A stretch of 64,000 bases of DNA, from assembly GCA_963790075.1 (NCBI GenBank), contig CAWBNG010000005.1, forward strand, positions 62,001-126,000, read 5' to 3'. Under the pieces are notes generated by a model. It searched no databases and was not told the DNA's origin. It worked only from the letters and a program-made list of their open reading frames with translations. A program made the translations under genes and the position numbers. Origin of the DNA: CAYOUV01 sp963790075 (GTDB taxonomy: Bacteria; Chloroflexota; Anaerolineae; Anaerolineales; Villigracilaceae). This document shows, one piece after another, positions 17,549 through 25,163 of the stretch (position 1 is its first letter; each line of letters opens with the position of its first letter).

Positions 17549-17565
17549 TCCGGGGGTACCTTCCC
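17549..17565. repeat. Attachment-site repeat, right copy (attR)
   Basis: Exact second copy of the 17 bases from the tRNA-Arg 3' end. No other tRNA sequence surrounds it, so it is a footprint and not a second tRNA. Confidence 0.8.
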
Positions 17566-17630
17566 CTACACACACCTTCGCCATTGTTCAATTCCGATGC
17601 GAGGATCGCAGGTCAGAATGAAAAAGTTAG

Positions 17631-17667
17631 CGTTGCAGCGGCGGCAGGATTGCCCGCCGCTGCAACG
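17631..17667 (-). terminator. Strong terminator for the minus-strand Ig-like gene
   Basis: A 14-bp perfect stem (cgttgcagcggcgg / ccgccgctgcaacg) with a 9-base loop. On the minus strand it is followed after five bases by TTTTT. It lies about 50 bases beyond the stop at 17718. Confidence 0.85.
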
Positions 17668-17717
17668 ACTGGTTAAGCGGCTGTTTTGCGTCTGCGGACA
17701 AGTAGCACGCTAGACTA

Positions 17718-18056
17718 CTAATCCATTAACACGGTTGCCAGAGTTTGTCCCTTGTTCGTTCCTTTCTCGACAGCGACAGCAAAGATATAAACCCCTTTCT
17801 TCCATGTTTCTGTTCGGATTGGCACCACATTGATATGGTAGAAGCCAGGCAACCGGCCTGCCGTCACACCTGTGATATTTACCAGTGCTCCACCAGGCCC
17901 GACAATCATCGGGTCCACTTTGAAGTTGGACGATCCAAGTCCAGTGACTGGCACTCCATTAACATCTGTAACGGATACGATGATATAGTTGGATTGCCGG
18001 TTCCCCGGAGCTGCGATGGTGTCTTCGGAGAATGCGGTTACGATTAACCTTGCCAT
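17718..18056 (-). CDS. Small Ig-like beta-sandwich protein, unknown function
   Basis: 112 residues, no signal peptide. The pattern YIIVSVTDVNGVPVTGLGSSNFKV...YHINVVPI...GVYIFAVAVE is typical of Big-type or carboxypeptidase-regulatory-like beta-sandwich domains usually found as modules of larger surface proteins. Here it stands alone. A CAGGAGG box lies 7 bases before ATG 18056 and a strong terminator follows, so it looks like an intact free-standing gene. It is the first gene outside the tRNA-Arg island. Confidence 0.65.
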   Translation of the reverse strand: MARLIVTAFSEDTIAAPGNRQSNYIIVSVTDVNGVPVTGLGSSNFKVDPMIVGPGGALVNITGVTAGRLPGFYHINVVPIRTETWKKGVYIFAVAVEKGTNKGQTLATVLMD

Positions 18057-18566
18057 ACGATTTACCTCCTGTTCTGATTTAAGATTGGCTCATGTTTATT
18101 TTGAGGTAAGGCCATCCGCAAAGACAAGATTCCTTAGGCTCTCCACATGATCTTAAATCATCTGATCAGCACCACATCCCTTCAAGTCGCCACGCAAAAG
18201 CCGCCTAACTTGCCTTAATAAAGTTTGGATAACGTCCGGGATCTTAAAATTTAATAAGACCCAAATTGTGTGGATAACCAGACTATCGTTAAGTGATAGC
18301 ATTATTACGTTAGAGGTTGACGCTTCTCGATCCCCGCCTTGATTTCATAAACCACTCATAGGATCAGTGCTTTGCTTTTCTGATTTAATTATAGGGGGTA
18401 TTCCTTGCGAGTCAATCTACGAAAATACAGGGCCATCCTGCGCCATTTTCTCACAGGAGAATTTTTTCCAATCCGTTTTTTGGGATCCAGGTCTAACAGT
18501 GAATGGATTTTCGTTTTACACGGAAGTCTAAAAAATTCAGTCGCTGAGCCCCAAAAACGCCTCGAC
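18057..18566. other. Non-coding or decayed stretch
   Basis: AT-rich, about 500 bases. I see no convincing gene. The last ~160 bases are open in the frame that enters the response-regulator remnant but do not resemble its N-terminal half. Confidence 0.5.
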
Positions 18567-18790
18567 CACGACTGGGCCGGGTCGGCTCCGTACGATTCCA
18601 TCATCCTCGACATCCTGCCGCCCGAAATGGACGGCCTGACCGTCTGCCGCAACCTGCGTCAGCAAGGTGACCGCACGCCCATACTGATGCTCACCGCCCG
18701 GCGACACGGTCATTGACGGTGTCGCCGGGCTGGATGCCGTAGCGGACGATTGCCTGATCAAGCCCTTTGCAATCAAGGAACTGCTGGCGC
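18567..18790 (+). pseudogene. Response-regulator receiver-domain remnant
   Basis: The receiver signature YDSIILDILPPEMDGLTVCRNLRQQGDRTPILMLTAR is in one frame (18594-18704). After a frameshift at about 18705 it continues in a second frame as DTVIDGVAGLDAVADDCLIKPFAIKELLARM. This covers the phospho-Asp strand to the Lys-containing KPF motif of an OmpR/PhoP-type regulator. The N-terminal part and the whole DNA-binding domain are absent. It ends abruptly in the permease remnant. Confidence 0.8.
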
Positions 18791-19048
18791 GTATGGCGCG
18801 CCCTGGGTGCCAACCTGGGTCACCTGCGCCGTTTCCTGTTTGCCGAAGCCGCCGCCATCGGCAGCCTGAGCTTGGTCATCGGTGCCATCGTCGGCGTGAT
18901 CCTGGCAAGCCTGCTGGTCACGCTGCTGGGAGTCATCTTCACCATCCCGGCCCACGGACTTTCCGTCCCTGCCATGCAACTGTTTGGACTGGCTGTTGTA
19001 GTCGTGCTGGGCATGTCTCTCAGCACCTTGCTGAGCGCACGACGATAA
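18785..19048 (+). pseudogene. FtsX/MacB-type ABC permease C-terminal remnant
   Basis: Encodes RALGANLGHLRRFLFAEAAAIG followed by two hydrophobic segments and ends STLLSARR. This is the C-terminal end of FtsX-like permeases, where RALGAxxxHLRRFLFxEA is the typical entry to the last two helices. No start, periplasmic domain or first helices are present. It is joined directly to the response-regulator remnant across a GCGC-rich junction, as expected from one deletion within a regulator-kinase-ABC gene cluster. Confidence 0.78.
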
Positions 19049-19170
19049 ACCACGCTCAAGGTAGCCGAAACGCTGAGAGAGTTGTCAACGCTTGATTTCT
19101 ATCCGTAAAATGCTCTAGACGTCTCAAGGAAGACGGGAATAGGTATGCCGCTTAGAGCGGAGTTAGGGCT

Positions 19171-19204
19171 ACGGTCTGGATCTAATCAATCCAGACCGTT
19201 TTTT
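19171..19204 (+). terminator. Rho-independent terminator overlapping the next promoter
   Basis: A stem acggtctgga / tccagaccgt with T residues to 19204. Its T tract overlaps the -35 box of the downstream lipoprotein promoter. The genes it once served are now remnants. Confidence 0.85.
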
Positions 19205-19231
19205 GATTCCCGGCCAAATCTTGAGTACAAT
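19203..19231 (+). promoter_or_regulatory. Sigma-70-type promoter for a leaderless lipoprotein mRNA
   Basis: TTGATT (19203-19208), 17-base spacer, TACAAT (19226-19231). The first ATG is 7 bases further at 19239, where transcription should begin. No Shine-Dalgarno sequence lies between. Confidence 0.75.
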
Positions 19232-19238
19232 ACAGCAG

Positions 19239-20414
19239 ATGATGATCAACTATAAACGCGCAACCATATTTCTGATTGCTGTGGGACTGCTCAGCGCCAG
19301 CACAGCTTGCAGTGTAACCCTGGTCGGGAATGAGACCCCGGCCGCCACGCCGACCATCGGCCTGATCACCGCCACGCTGCCCCCGACCCAGACGCCGCAC
19401 CCCAGCGGAACGCCCATCCCGCCGACGCCGACCATCACCGTCCAGCCGGTGGCCGGGGTGACGAACACGCAGGTCAATGTGCGGGCTGAGCCCAGCATTG
19501 ATGCCGCAGTCCTGGGCGTCATCGCTGCCACCCAGACGGTGCAGATCATTGGCCAAGACCCCAGTAAAAAATGGTGGCTGATCCAGTACGACAAAGCCCC
19601 CGACGGGTTGGGCTGGATTACAGCCGAATTCGTGCGTGCATCTTTCAACATCGACGTGCCGGTCGTCGGCGGCCCGGCCGAGACTGATACGCCGACGGCT
19701 ACAGCCGCAGCTGCCAGCCTGACCCCGACCGGGAAAAGCGCCACCCTGACCGAACAGGTCAATGTGCGCAACGGCCCGGGCACCACCTTCGACTCGCTCG
19801 GGATCCTCAACTCCCAGCAGACCGTCTACCTGACCGGTAAGAACGCCAGCGGCACCTGGCTGCAGATCCAATATCCCAACGGGCCGGACGGCACAGGCTG
19901 GATCTCGGCCGCCTACGCCCAGGCTGAGGGCGTGGATGAATTACCCATCCTGGACGAAAGCGGAACGGTGCTCGGGACCGGCACGCCTACCACCAGCGGA
20001 CCGACGCCCACACCCACCATCGTACCGGCGCCCAACGACGGGGATACGATGGAGAACCCGGTCGCAACCGCCACCTTCTCTCCGTCCGGCTCACGCTCCT
20101 TCAGCTACAATGGCGACGTCTCCTCTCCCGAAGGAGATCCCGAGGACTGGATCCAGTTCACCCCTTACGCCCCGCAGTCAGGACAGGCGGTCACCCTGTA
20201 CGTCAGCCTGTCGTGTGCGGGCAACGGCCGCATCACCGTCGACCTGTGGCAGGGCGGGAGCAAATTGCTCGAGTGGGGTAAGCTGAATTGCGGAGACAGC
20301 GATAAGCAGCTGGTACTGACCTCGGGTTTGCCCTACCTGTTCCGCCTCACGATCATCAAATCTTCCAAGCTGACTTATTTGAATTACACGCTGACCGTTC
20401 GCACTGGACCCTAA
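19239..20414 (+). CDS. Lipoprotein with two bacterial SH3 domains
   Basis: About 391 residues. A lipoprotein signal (KRATIFLIAVGLLSASTAC, lipobox STAC) is followed by a Thr/Pro linker. An SH3b domain (VNVRAEPSIDAAVLGVI ... WITAEFV), a second linker and a second SH3b (VNVRNGPGTTFDSLGIL ... WISAAYA) come next, then another Thr/Pro linker and a C-terminal beta domain of about 110 residues. That last domain resembles the PPC-type domain of secreted peptidases (GDPEDWIQFTP ... LTLYVSLSC-like pattern). SH3b modules usually bind cell wall. ATG 19239/19242 is chosen because the promoter ends immediately before it. Confidence 0.82.
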   Translation: MMINYKRATIFLIAVGLLSASTACSVTLVGNETPAATPTIGLITATLPPTQTPHPSGTPIPPTPTITVQPVAGVTNTQVNVRAEPSIDAAVLGVIAATQTVQIIGQDPSKKWWLIQYDKAPDGLGWITAEFVRASFNIDVPVVGGPAETDTPTATAAAASLTPTGKSATLTEQVNVRNGPGTTFDSLGILNSQQTVYLTGKNASGTWLQIQYPNGPDGTGWISAAYAQAEGVDELPILDESGTVLGTGTPTTSGPTPTPTIVPAPNDGDTMENPVATATFSPSGSRSFSYNGDVSSPEGDPEDWIQFTPYAPQSGQAVTLYVSLSCAGNGRITVDLWQGGSKLLEWGKLNCGDSDKQLVLTSGLPYLFRLTIIKSSKLTYLNYTLTVRTGP

Positions 20415-20440
20415 ATACCGAATAACAGATTGAGGAAAAG

Positions 20441-20465
20441 CCAGGGCGGGGAATTCCCGCCCTGG
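20441..20465 (+). terminator. Hairpin terminator
   Basis: Stem ccagggcggg / cccgccctgg, loop gaatt. The following tract is only moderately T-rich. Confidence 0.75.
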
Positions 20466-20486
20466 TGCTTGTCCAACTTTGTGTGA

Positions 20487-20498
20487 CATAATTGTCTT
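20487..20498 (+). promoter_or_regulatory. Possible -10 box just before a lipoprotein ATG
   Basis: CATAAT at 20487-20492 lies 6 bases before ATG 20499, again with no ribosome-binding site. A convincing -35 is not visible, so this is weaker than the other leaderless candidates. Confidence 0.4.
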
Positions 20499-22685
20499 AT
20501 GATCCGCCGCTTCCTTCTCAGCCTGATGCTGATTGCGCTGCTCGGCGCCTGCACCGGTCAGCGCTTGGAATCCCCTGACCGCCCCTGGGCTTACGCCGAC
20601 CTGCGCGCCCTCGACCCGTCTGACGACCCCAACCCAGCCAGCGATATCACCGCCGTCTACGCGCGTGAAATCGGCTCCGACCTGCAGATCCGCATCGACC
20701 TGCTCGATATCCCATTGACCCCGAACTACACCCTGGATCTGCTGCTCGACACCCGGCCCGGCGGCAGTACCGTCTGCCCGCTGCAGTGCACCACAACCCT
20801 GCAATGGGATTTCGACATTCATATCCCGGCCGAGGACGCACCCAGCGTTTTCAAACAGAATCTGAAGCCCGCTCCTAAACTGACCCCGCGCGTCATGCGC
20901 GACCCCGCATTGGACACGCTCACCATCAGCCTGAACCGCAACAGCCTGCCCGCACATTTCTGTTTCCAGGTCTTCGCGCTGAGCAGCAATACCTGGCCTG
21001 ACGATCAGTCCGCTGTCGTTTGCAGCGATGATCCACCGCCGCAGACCCGCGCGCCGCTTTTGCTGGCCTTTGATGACACCTTCGAGGCCCAAACGCCGGC
21101 GCAAGCCCTGCGCGCCTGGGACGGGGCGCACACCGGCCCGCTCGGCGCGCGTCATGGCCTGGGCATCCTGGTCGAGGCGGCTGCGCGCTACCAGATTCCG
21201 ATTGCCCTGCTCGACCTGAAAACGCCTGCACGCCTGTCCGCGCTGGACACCGTCGGCGGGACGGGAGGCCTGCATAATCTGCTCGCAGCGGACCTGCTGC
21301 TGACGCCAGATGTTGTCTATGCGCATCCCGCAGACGTCAGCCTGGCTTTCAGCCGCCAGTCCGCTCTGGACTTTGGCTTCCCAACCAGCCTTTTCCTCTA
21401 CGGTGCGGTTGCTCCGCAAAGTAGTTATCGTTTTCAGTTCGCAAGCCTGCCCCAGACAGATCACCTGGTCCATGCGGCGGGAATCACGTATATCCCCCTG
21501 CCGCAATCCAGCCCAGAAACTCTGCCCACGCCAGACGGTCCCACGCTCGCATTGCGCCGCCAAATATTGCAAGCCGCTCTTTCGCAGGACCCGACACAGG
21601 TGGTCTTACTCGGCGGGGACCTGGCTCAGAGCGTGTGGGGCAGCCCGGATTACATCGAACCCACGCTGGCCTATCTGGCCGCGCGTCCTTGGGTTTGGCT
21701 CCTCAATGGGGATGATTTGCAAACCTTCCCGACGCGCCAGGCCAGCCAGGCAGAGCTGCTCACGCTCCAAAACCGGTCCGCCACGCACTTAACAGACGCG
21801 CAGCAAAAGGTTTTATCCAAACTTCGGAAATCCCCAACCAACGCAGCCACAACCTCGGCCTGGAGGATGTTTTTCGCGCTGATTGCTCCCACCAGCGATC
21901 CGGCGCTGGCCGACCTGCGCAGTCAGTACCTGGGGCAGGTCAACCTGCTGCTGGCCGCCAGCCAGTGGGCCGCCCAGCCTGATCCCATCGCTACCTGCGA
22001 AGCGGACCTGGATGGGGATGGCCGGTCGGAGTGCATCCTGGCAAGCGATCGAATTTACGCGATCTTCGATCCCCAGGGAGCGCATCTGGATTTCCTGTTC
22101 GCGCGCGATCAAAGTGGCATCCACCAAATGATCGGACCATCCTCCCAGCTCGCGCTGGGGTTGAGCGACCCTTCCCAGTGGAATCCCAAGCTGGGCGAGG
22201 CCAGCGATCCGGGCGTGACCCCGGGTGCCTTTACCGACCAGGACGATCCCTGGGGTGCCTACACTGGCAAGTTCGATGGCAATCGCCTGATTTTGAGTGC
22301 GCAGAACGGCACGCGCGTTAAATCATTTGAACTCACAGGCACCGGCCTGCGCATCACTTATCAAAGCAAATCGGCCGTCATAACCTCAATCCCGTTGATC
22401 GTCGAACCACAGGCCAGATTTCGTCCTGGCTGGGCGGGCAGCTATCGCTCGCAGGCCATCGCGGGCGGATTTAGCTGGGGACCGCAAGACAGCCTCAAAC
22501 TGGTTGTGCAAGCCGAGGGTCCGGTCTCGATCCGCGCTTTCAACGAATCGCTGACCTGGCTGACGCAGCCCGAGGATCCCGATTTCGCTTATCCAGCCGG
22601 TCATTACCTGCCATTTCCGCTGGCAATGGTTCAAATCAGTGGTCCAGACAAGTTCACAATCCAGCTGGATATCATCCAAAAGTAG
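20499..22685 (+). CDS. Large exported lipoprotein, possibly glycosidase-like
   Basis: 728 residues with lipoprotein signal MIRRFLLSLMLIALLGAC (lipobox LGAC). I do not recognise the family with confidence. The middle (about 180-430) has alternating strands and helices with motifs such as GILVEAAARYQIPIALLDLK, VVLLGGDLAQSVWG and WVWLLNGDDL, reminiscent of TIM-barrel or GH57-like enzymes. An EF-hand-like loop, EADLDGDGRSECIL, follows at about residue 505. The C-terminal ~200 residues look like a mutarotase-type beta-sandwich. The gene follows the SH3 lipoprotein but appears to have its own promoter. Confidence 0.7.
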   Translation: MIRRFLLSLMLIALLGACTGQRLESPDRPWAYADLRALDPSDDPNPASDITAVYAREIGSDLQIRIDLLDIPLTPNYTLDLLLDTRPGGSTVCPLQCTTTLQWDFDIHIPAEDAPSVFKQNLKPAPKLTPRVMRDPALDTLTISLNRNSLPAHFCFQVFALSSNTWPDDQSAVVCSDDPPPQTRAPLLLAFDDTFEAQTPAQALRAWDGAHTGPLGARHGLGILVEAAARYQIPIALLDLKTPARLSALDTVGGTGGLHNLLAADLLLTPDVVYAHPADVSLAFSRQSALDFGFPTSLFLYGAVAPQSSYRFQFASLPQTDHLVHAAGITYIPLPQSSPETLPTPDGPTLALRRQILQAALSQDPTQVVLLGGDLAQSVWGSPDYIEPTLAYLAARPWVWLLNGDDLQTFPTRQASQAELLTLQNRSATHLTDAQQKVLSKLRKSPTNAATTSAWRMFFALIAPTSDPALADLRSQYLGQVNLLLAASQWAAQPDPIATCEADLDGDGRSECILASDRIYAIFDPQGAHLDFLFARDQSGIHQMIGPSSQLALGLSDPSQWNPKLGEASDPGVTPGAFTDQDDPWGAYTGKFDGNRLILSAQNGTRVKSFELTGTGLRITYQSKSAVITSIPLIVEPQARFRPGWAGSYRSQAIAGGFSWGPQDSLKLVVQAEGPVSIRAFNESLTWLTQPEDPDFAYPAGHYLPFPLAMVQISGPDKFTIQLDIIQK

Positions 22686-22689
22686 CCTT

Positions 22690-22728
22690 TTGTGGCTAAT
22701 TGTACAAAACTATTTTTTATGGTAGAGT
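22690..22728 (+). promoter_or_regulatory. Candidate Rex operator and rex promoter
   Basis: TTGTGGCTAATTGTACAA at 22690-22707 fits the Rex-box pattern TTGTG-N8-CACAA with one mismatch in the right half. It overlaps a possible -35 (TTGTAC, 22701) placed 16 bases before TAGAGT (22723-22728). Rex family genes are often autoregulated by NADH/NAD+. An inverted partner, AGCCACAAA, lies at 22731. Confidence 0.55.
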
Positions 22729-22762
22729 TAAGCCACAAATTTAATAACGGTGAGGGAATCGC

Positions 22763-23383
22763 ATGAACGTTGAGAAAGTTCCAGACATCATCATTGGACG
22801 TCTGCCCATTTACCTGCGCGCCCTGCAACGCATGGCAGAAAAAGGTATCCAAACCACTTCCTCGCAGGAACTGGGGGAAACTGTGGGAATTTCAGCCGCA
22901 CAAATTCGCAAGGATATCTCCCAGTTTGGCGAGTTTGGCAAGCAGGGAACCGGTTATCACATCTCGTTCCTGATCGACAAACTACGCGAAATTCTGAAGG
23001 TGGATCGCATCTGGGATGTGGCCTTGATCGGCGCTGGTGACGTAGGACACGCGCTGGCCCGCTACCAGGGCTTCGTCAACCGTGGCTTCCGCATCGCAAT
23101 GGTCTTAGACAACGATCCGACCAAAATCGGCGAGCAGGTTGGCGAATTCACGGTCCAGGACTCGGCCAAGCTGGTGGAAAAAGTCCGCGAGGCGCACATC
23201 AAGGTTGCCATGCTGACCGTCCCGGCTGCAACTGCGCAGGATGTGGCCGACAAGCTGGTTGAGGCGGGCGTAAAAGCCATTCTAAATTACGCACCGATCA
23301 GTTTGGTTGTGCCCAAAGGTGTCGAGGTACAGCACACCGATCCCACCACACACCTGCAACGCATGACGTATTATCTCGATTAG
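22763..23383 (+). CDS. rex: Redox-sensing transcriptional repressor Rex
   Basis: 206 residues, full length. The N-terminal winged helix (IIGRLPIYLRALQRMAEKG, SAAQIRKDISQFGEFGKQGTGY) is the standard Rex DNA-binding signature. The Rossmann domain begins ALIGAGDVGHALARYQGF (GxGxxG), ends with NYAPISLVVP and has the C-terminal helix that swaps between protomers. Rex represses fermentative and respiratory genes when NAD+ is high relative to NADH. A GGTGAGGG box precedes the ATG. The downstream iron-sulfur protein and the respiratory operons in this window are plausible targets. Confidence 0.95.
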   Translation: MNVEKVPDIIIGRLPIYLRALQRMAEKGIQTTSSQELGETVGISAAQIRKDISQFGEFGKQGTGYHISFLIDKLREILKVDRIWDVALIGAGDVGHALARYQGFVNRGFRIAMVLDNDPTKIGEQVGEFTVQDSAKLVEKVREAHIKVAMLTVPAATAQDVADKLVEAGVKAILNYAPISLVVPKGVEVQHTDPTTHLQRMTYYLD

Positions 23384-23406
23384 GTCCAAACGCATAATTG
23401 TCATCC

Positions 23407-23432
23407 AACGGCGCTCATCTGAGCGCCGTTTG
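23407..23432 (+). terminator. Rho-independent terminator after rex
   Basis: Stem aacggcgctca / tgagcgccgtt with a 2-base loop, short T tract. Confidence 0.8.
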
Positions 23433-23468
23433 TCGTTTACCAGGCTTTACATAATCTTCAAAATCCCT

Positions 23469-23485
23469 TTGTGCACAAAACACAA
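23469..23485 (+). promoter_or_regulatory. Possible Rex-like box upstream of the iron-sulfur gene
   Basis: TTGTGCACAAAACACAA contains TTGTG and CACAA half-sites with a 7-base spacer, one less than usual, as well as a tight TTGTGCACAA palindrome. It lies about 40 bases upstream of the ATG of a redox gene next to rex. Confidence 0.4.
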
Positions 23486-23526
23486 ATATTTATTACACTG
23501 ATCAAAATTATGGTATGGAGCACAGG

Positions 23527-24372
23527 ATGAAATCTCTTCGCAGAAAACTATTTCGACCGCGCAGCATTTGGATCCGGCGTATCGTGCAGATCCTTTTCTT
23601 CGCTTTGATCGCCTTGATCGCAGTCAACCACTCGCTGGCAGAAAATGGCGGTGGCCTCGCCTTTCTCTCGAATGCTTCGCTGCATGCCTTGTGTCCTTTC
23701 GGCGGTGTGGTGACGATCTACCAATACGTGACGGTGGGCACCTTCGTGCAGAAAATCCACGAGTTGGCTTTCGCGCTGATGCTGATCGGCTTTGTGCTGG
23801 CATTCATCTTCGGGCCAGTGTTTTGTGGCTGGGTCTGTCCTTTGGGGACGGTTCAGGAATGGGTCGGGAAATGGGGTCGCAAGCTTTTCCGCCGCCGTTA
23901 CAATCACTTCATCCCGGAAAGACTTGATGCCGTTCTGCGTTACAGCCGCTACCTGGTCCTGGCTTGGGTTGTCTACGTAACGGCCATAAGCGGAATACTG
24001 ATCTTCGCAAATTACGATCCGTATTTCGCGCTGTTCAACTTTTGGACGGGCGAAGTCGCCTGGAGCGCGCTCGCAATTCTGGGTGTGACCTTGCTGGGAG
24101 CGCTGTTCGTCGAGCGCCCGTGGTGCAAATATGCCTGCCCTTACGGAGCCGTGCTGGGCCTGTCGAATTTGTTCCGCATTTTTAAAATCCGCCGGGTCGC
24201 CTCAACCTGCAAAGCCGATGGGGCCTGCTCGATCATGTGCCCGATGAATATCAAGGTCGATCAGGTGGATGTCGTGCATGATCACCAGTGCATCTCCTGC
24301 CTGGAATGCACGTCAGAGGCCATCTGCCCGGTGGCGAATACAGTTATCTACTCTGCGGGAGCAGTTCAATGA
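23527..24372 (+). CDS. NapH/CcoG-like membrane polyferredoxin
   Basis: 281 residues. Several transmembrane segments carry two cysteine motifs at the membrane edge (FCGWVCPLG and WCKYACPYG), as in NapH/NosR/RdxA-type proteins. A C-terminal soluble part holds two 4Fe-4S ferredoxin motifs (CKADGACSIMCP and CISCLECTSEAICP). Such proteins pass electrons across the membrane or support metal-cofactor assembly. ATG 23527 is chosen over 23515 because a GGAG box (23518) is correctly spaced. Its stop overlaps the next start by ATGA, so it is coupled to the following gene. Confidence 0.85.
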   Translation: MKSLRRKLFRPRSIWIRRIVQILFFALIALIAVNHSLAENGGGLAFLSNASLHALCPFGGVVTIYQYVTVGTFVQKIHELAFALMLIGFVLAFIFGPVFCGWVCPLGTVQEWVGKWGRKLFRRRYNHFIPERLDAVLRYSRYLVLAWVVYVTAISGILIFANYDPYFALFNFWTGEVAWSALAILGVTLLGALFVERPWCKYACPYGAVLGLSNLFRIFKIRRVASTCKADGACSIMCPMNIKVDQVDVVHDHQCISCLECTSEAICPVANTVIYSAGAVQ

Positions 24373-25106
24373 AACTGACATCCAAAACCCTGGCTGGATT
24401 GATCCTCTTGATCTTGTTTGGCGGCATCGCACTCAGCAATGCCACCGGCTGGTGGCAAACCGAATCGAGCAAATCACCGGCCACATTCACAGATGGCGAG
24501 TTCGCCGGCCTGCCCAACCCGGCCGACATCCGCGGTTCGTACACTTTTGGCGATATCAATCGGTCCTTTGATGTGCCGGTCGATACTCTGGCCCAGGCTT
24601 TCGGGATCCCTGCAGAGGCAGATGCCGCCAGCTATACAATCAAGGATTTGGAAACCCTGTATGCAGATCAATCATTTGAAATCGGCACAGCTTCAGTGCG
24701 GCTTTTCGTCGCTTTCTATGCTGGGCTGCCATATGAATTAATCGACGACACCTACCTGCCTGCTACCGCAGTCGAAATTTTGAAAGCCCGCGGAACCCTA
24801 AGCCAGGAGCAGCGCAGCTATGTAGAAGCACATACAGTGGACCTTAGCAGCACAGCCCCCCCTGTCACAACGACTCCAACAGCCGAGATACACCCTGAAA
24901 CAACTACCGAGCGCATCATCAAGGGCAAAACCACCTTCCAGGAACTGCTGGATTGGGGTGTATCCCCAGAGACGATCGAACAGGTCATCGGCGGAAGTCT
25001 GCCGAACCCGCTCACAAAAATCAAGGATTACTGCACCGAAAAAGGGTTGGACTTCGAAGAGATCAAGACTGCTTTACAAACCGAGATCGACAAACTGCAA
25101 CCCTAA
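24369..25106 (+). CDS. Membrane-anchored protein coupled to the polyferredoxin, unknown function
   Basis: 245 residues from ATG 24369, which overlaps the upstream stop. An N-terminal membrane anchor (LAGLILLILFGGIALSNATGWW) is followed by an extracytoplasmic domain. Two short repeated helical units are seen, one with RGSYTFGDINRSFDVPVDTLAQAFGIP and one with GKTTFQELLDWGVSPETIEQVIG. Both have the form (T-x)F-(x)-L/V..G(I/V)(P/S), like the small DUF4405/helix-hairpin units found with iron-sulfur membrane proteins. A Thr-rich linker separates them. Coupling implies a shared redox role, which is inference. Confidence 0.7.
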   Translation: MKLTSKTLAGLILLILFGGIALSNATGWWQTESSKSPATFTDGEFAGLPNPADIRGSYTFGDINRSFDVPVDTLAQAFGIPAEADAASYTIKDLETLYADQSFEIGTASVRLFVAFYAGLPYELIDDTYLPATAVEILKARGTLSQEQRSYVEAHTVDLSSTAPPVTTTPTAEIHPETTTERIIKGKTTFQELLDWGVSPETIEQVIGGSLPNPLTKIKDYCTEKGLDFEEIKTALQTEIDKLQP

Positions 25107-25120
25107 GATTTACTCCCAAG

Positions 25121-25152
25121 AAAAAACGGCCTCTGCGAGAGGCCGTTTTTTT
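25121..25152. terminator. Bidirectional terminator
   Basis: AAAAAACGGCCTCT / AGAGGCCGTTTTTT around a 3-base loop, between the convergent gene above and mreB. Confidence 0.95.
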
Positions 25153-25163
25153 GATTCGTTTCG

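Larger units (their letters stand above)
10448..17565. mobile_element. 7.1-kb genomic island integrated at tRNA-Arg
   Basis: It is bounded by exact 17-bp copies of the tRNA-Arg 3' end, the usual footprint of tyrosine-recombinase integration. The interior is clearly AT-richer than both flanks and holds only accessory genes, nearly all broken: a frameshifted unknown gene plus RelA/SpoT synthetase, an IS1182-type transposase, a tyrosine recombinase and a frameshifted HD-GYP sensor. The only recombinase is in the middle of the island, inside what looks like a nested transposon, so it may not be the enzyme that integrated the island. Confidence 0.75.

Noticed and set aside
17541..17580. Second tRNA at the right att repeat
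   Set aside because: Only the 17-base acceptor-end segment is present; no D or anticodon arm precedes it.
20178..21572. 464-codon minus-strand frame
   Set aside because: Shadow of the lipoprotein genes on the plus strand; no recognisable domain and no ribosome-binding site.
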